Positions 6,443-7,487 of a DNA stretch of 7,487 nucleotides are shown in pieces. A model generated the notes under the pieces. That model saw only the letters and a program-made list of their open reading frames with translations, had not been told where the DNA came from and did not search any database. The stretch is from assembly GCA_003527555.1 (NCBI GenBank), contig DPWT01000120.1, positions 1-7,487 of the forward strand. Reading direction: 5' to 3'. The stretch is from Verrucomicrobiales bacterium (GTDB lineage: Bacteria > Verrucomicrobiota > Verrucomicrobiia > Verrucomicrobiales > Akkermansiaceae). Both the position numbers and the translations under genes were made by a program. Numbering within the stretch: the stretch's first letter is position 1; each line of letters starts with the position of its first letter.

Positions 6443-7487
6443 ATGAGCAAAAAAATTGATATCCTAGGAAACCAAAATATCCCAGCGCAGGGTGCCCTAA
6501 TTGTTCCCGGTCGACTCAATCTCTCCGAGGCTCTCTACATAGAACAGTTACTTTTGGGTAGGAAAGTGACTTGGCTCTGCGAGGAAAATGTTGTTCTTGA
6601 TGCCGCTACTCGCAATGTTCTCGAAAAACCAGACACGACAGCAGTTTCTTTCTCCGCAAATGATACTGCCCCTGCTGCTATAGGTGAAACTCTTAAAGAA
6701 CACCTGAAAAACAACGGAGTAATCATTTTTATCCCTGGTGATGTCTCTGCTCATGACGGTGAATGCTGCCACATCCCAGCTCCCGTATTGAAACAACTCT
6801 GCGCACTTGGTCTGCCGACTCTCCCAGTGTCAGTGACCCGCCCAGAAGAAACGGCTTTAGCTACCGAAAAAACTAATAAACTTGCCAATTCTGTTCTCTC
6901 TTTTGCCAAGCTGATTCCTGCGAAAAATATTTCTGTCGCCCTGTGGCGTGAAGGTTTACTAGCAGCCGAGGAAATTGCATTCTCCGCTCGTGAATTTCTT
7001 AACGGCTCTCTACCGGTCGCACTACTCGCTGGCCTGAAGAAGCACGGCTCATCCACTAAGTTATTTGATGGTACGGACGATTCTGCCACATCATTCGACA
7101 AACTATTAGGTGCCGCTATTGCATTCTCTGCTGAGATTAGAAAACAGACTAAGAAAAAACGTGTCGGCATTCTGCTCCCCCCTGGTAAGGGCGGCATGGT
7201 CGCAAATCTGGCAGTACTCTTTGCGGGCAAAATCCCGGTGAATATTAACTTCACATCAAGCCACAGCGCTGTTCAGTCATCGATTCGTCAAGCGGATGTC
7301 GACAAATTCATTACCGCTGACCCCTTTGTGCGCAAGATCCCAGCCTTCCCATGGCCTCCAAATAGAGATCTTATTTTTGTCCATACAAGAAAGTCAAGAA
7401 TAAGTGCAGTGCTGGTCTCTCGCCGTCACCTAGGGTTGATGAGACCGTTCACGGTCTCTCTCCTTGTGACAGAAGGCTTGATGAGAC
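6443..7487 (+). CDS. Acyltransferase-like/AMP-ligase (ANL family) two-domain protein, 3' end missing or disrupted
   Basis: The visible 348 codons resemble the front of Aas-like proteins, which pair a PlsC-type acyltransferase with an acyl-activating AMP ligase in lipid metabolism. Residues 1-140 follow the acyltransferase layout (GALIVPGRLNLSEALYIEQL, IIFIPGDVSAHDGE, LGLPTLPVSV), but the catalytic HxxxxD is absent, so the domain is probably inactive or only structural. Residues 185-312 fit the start of an ANL adenylating domain (RVGILLPPGKGG, LAVLFAGKIPVNINFTSSH, ITADPFVRK). The phosphate-binding YTSGTT-type loop would lie beyond the window. From about codon 314 (position 7382) the translation stops looking like the family and enters palindromic repeats, although the frame stays open. 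The gene may therefore be interrupted. No Shine-Dalgarno is seen at the ATG; the start is supported by the following KKIDILGNQNIPAQGALIV. The substrate cannot be told. Confidence 0.7.
   Translation, partial: MSKKIDILGNQNIPAQGALIVPGRLNLSEALYIEQLLLGRKVTWLCEENVVLDAATRNVLEKPDTTAVSFSANDTAPAAIGETLKEHLKNNGVIIFIPGDVSAHDGECCHIPAPVLKQLCALGLPTLPVSVTRPEETALATEKTNKLANSVLSFAKLIPAKNISVALWREGLLAAEEIAFSAREFLNGSLPVALLAGLKKHGSSTKLFDGTDDSATSFDKLLGAAIAFSAEIRKQTKKKRVGILLPPGKGGMVANLAVLFAGKIPVNINFTSSHSAVQSSIRQADVDKFITADPFVRKIPAFPWPPNRDLIFVHTRKSRISAVLVSRRHLGLMRPFTVSLLVTEGLMR
7370..7404. repeat. Imperfect 10-bp inverted repeat at the point where ligase similarity ends
   Basis: CTTATTTTTG (7370-7379) and CAAGAATAAG (7395-7404) are inverted copies matching at 9 of 10 positions, the exception being a G-T wobble, around a 15-nt spacer. 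A competing smaller stem, TTGT-ccat-ACAA, lies partly within it. The left arm still encodes family-like residues (DLIFV), so the pairing may be chance, but it coincides with the apparent break in the gene. Confidence 0.35.
7414..7487. repeat. Tandem palindromic repeat units reaching the window end
   Basis: Two imperfect tandem units each begin GGTCTCTC (7414 and 7453) and contain TTGATGAGAC (7436-7445 and 7478-7487). Spacings between matching parts are 39 and 42 bp. Each unit is itself a hairpin: the outer arms are GGTCTC and GAGACC (second copy cut by the window end), with weaker inner stems ACC/GGT in the first and CCTT/AAGG in the second. Between units, GAGACCG-TTCA-CGGTCTC (7441-7458) is a perfect 7-bp stem with a 4-nt loop. 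The middle of each unit varies. The array probably continues past the window; its type is not recognised. Confidence 0.6.

Noticed and set aside
6751..7254. Open frame on the minus strand opposite the ligase gene (167 codons)
   Set aside because: The plus-strand translation carries clear ligase-type motifs, while the antisense product resembles nothing known.
7414..7487. Terminal repeats as a CRISPR array or integron attC site
   Set aside because: The units lack identical repeats with regular unique spacers. GTTGATG does not satisfy the GTTRRRY core of attC, and no paired RYYYAAC site was seen.

Overview
The window carries six protein-coding genes, two of them cut by its ends, on a chromosome of ordinary base composition. 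Taken together, the protein families suggest a member of the Verrucomicrobiota (the Opitutae/Verrucomicrobiae side). Pointers are an OB-fold plus HD-domain YhaM-type nuclease, an over-long NusB directly behind lumazine synthase, a two-domain acyltransferase-like/AMP-ligase protein, and genes that mostly lack clear Shine-Dalgarno sequences. This placement rests on remembered family features and was not checked by a search.

Left part: the 3' end of metH (cobalamin-dependent methionine synthase, reactivation domain) runs rightward. It meets tail-to-tail, 16 bp away, a leftward gene for a YhaM-like 3'-5' exoribonuclease that begins with GTG. A 184-bp gap then separates that gene from clpB, which is also leftward and encodes the full-length ClpB/Hsp104 disaggregase. 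The gap holds an 11/12-bp tandem direct repeat in the likely promoter of the nuclease gene.

Right part: from a divergent intergenic region next to clpB, ribH (lumazine synthase) and nusB (transcription antitermination factor) run rightward with an 8-nt overlap. This is a classical conserved pair. The NusB is about twice the usual length because of a long helical insertion between its two conserved ends. After a 131-bp gap with a 9-bp-arm stem-loop comes the start of a large protein. Its N-terminal part resembles a PlsC-type acyltransferase without the catalytic His/Asp motif, and it leads into an ANL-family AMP-ligase domain.

Extreme right end: the reading frame stays open, but from about position 7382 the translation no longer looks like the family. 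The last 74 bases are two imperfect tandem copies of a palindromic unit (GGTCTC ... GAGACC). This looks like the edge of a repeat array or element cutting into the gene, or an assembly join at a repeat.

Most of the window is housekeeping: methyl transfer, RNA turnover, protein disaggregation, riboflavin synthesis and rRNA antitermination. I do not see a complete new system. The parts most worth attention are the terminal palindromic repeats with the apparent break of the ligase gene, the NusB insertion, and the degenerate acyltransferase-like domain.
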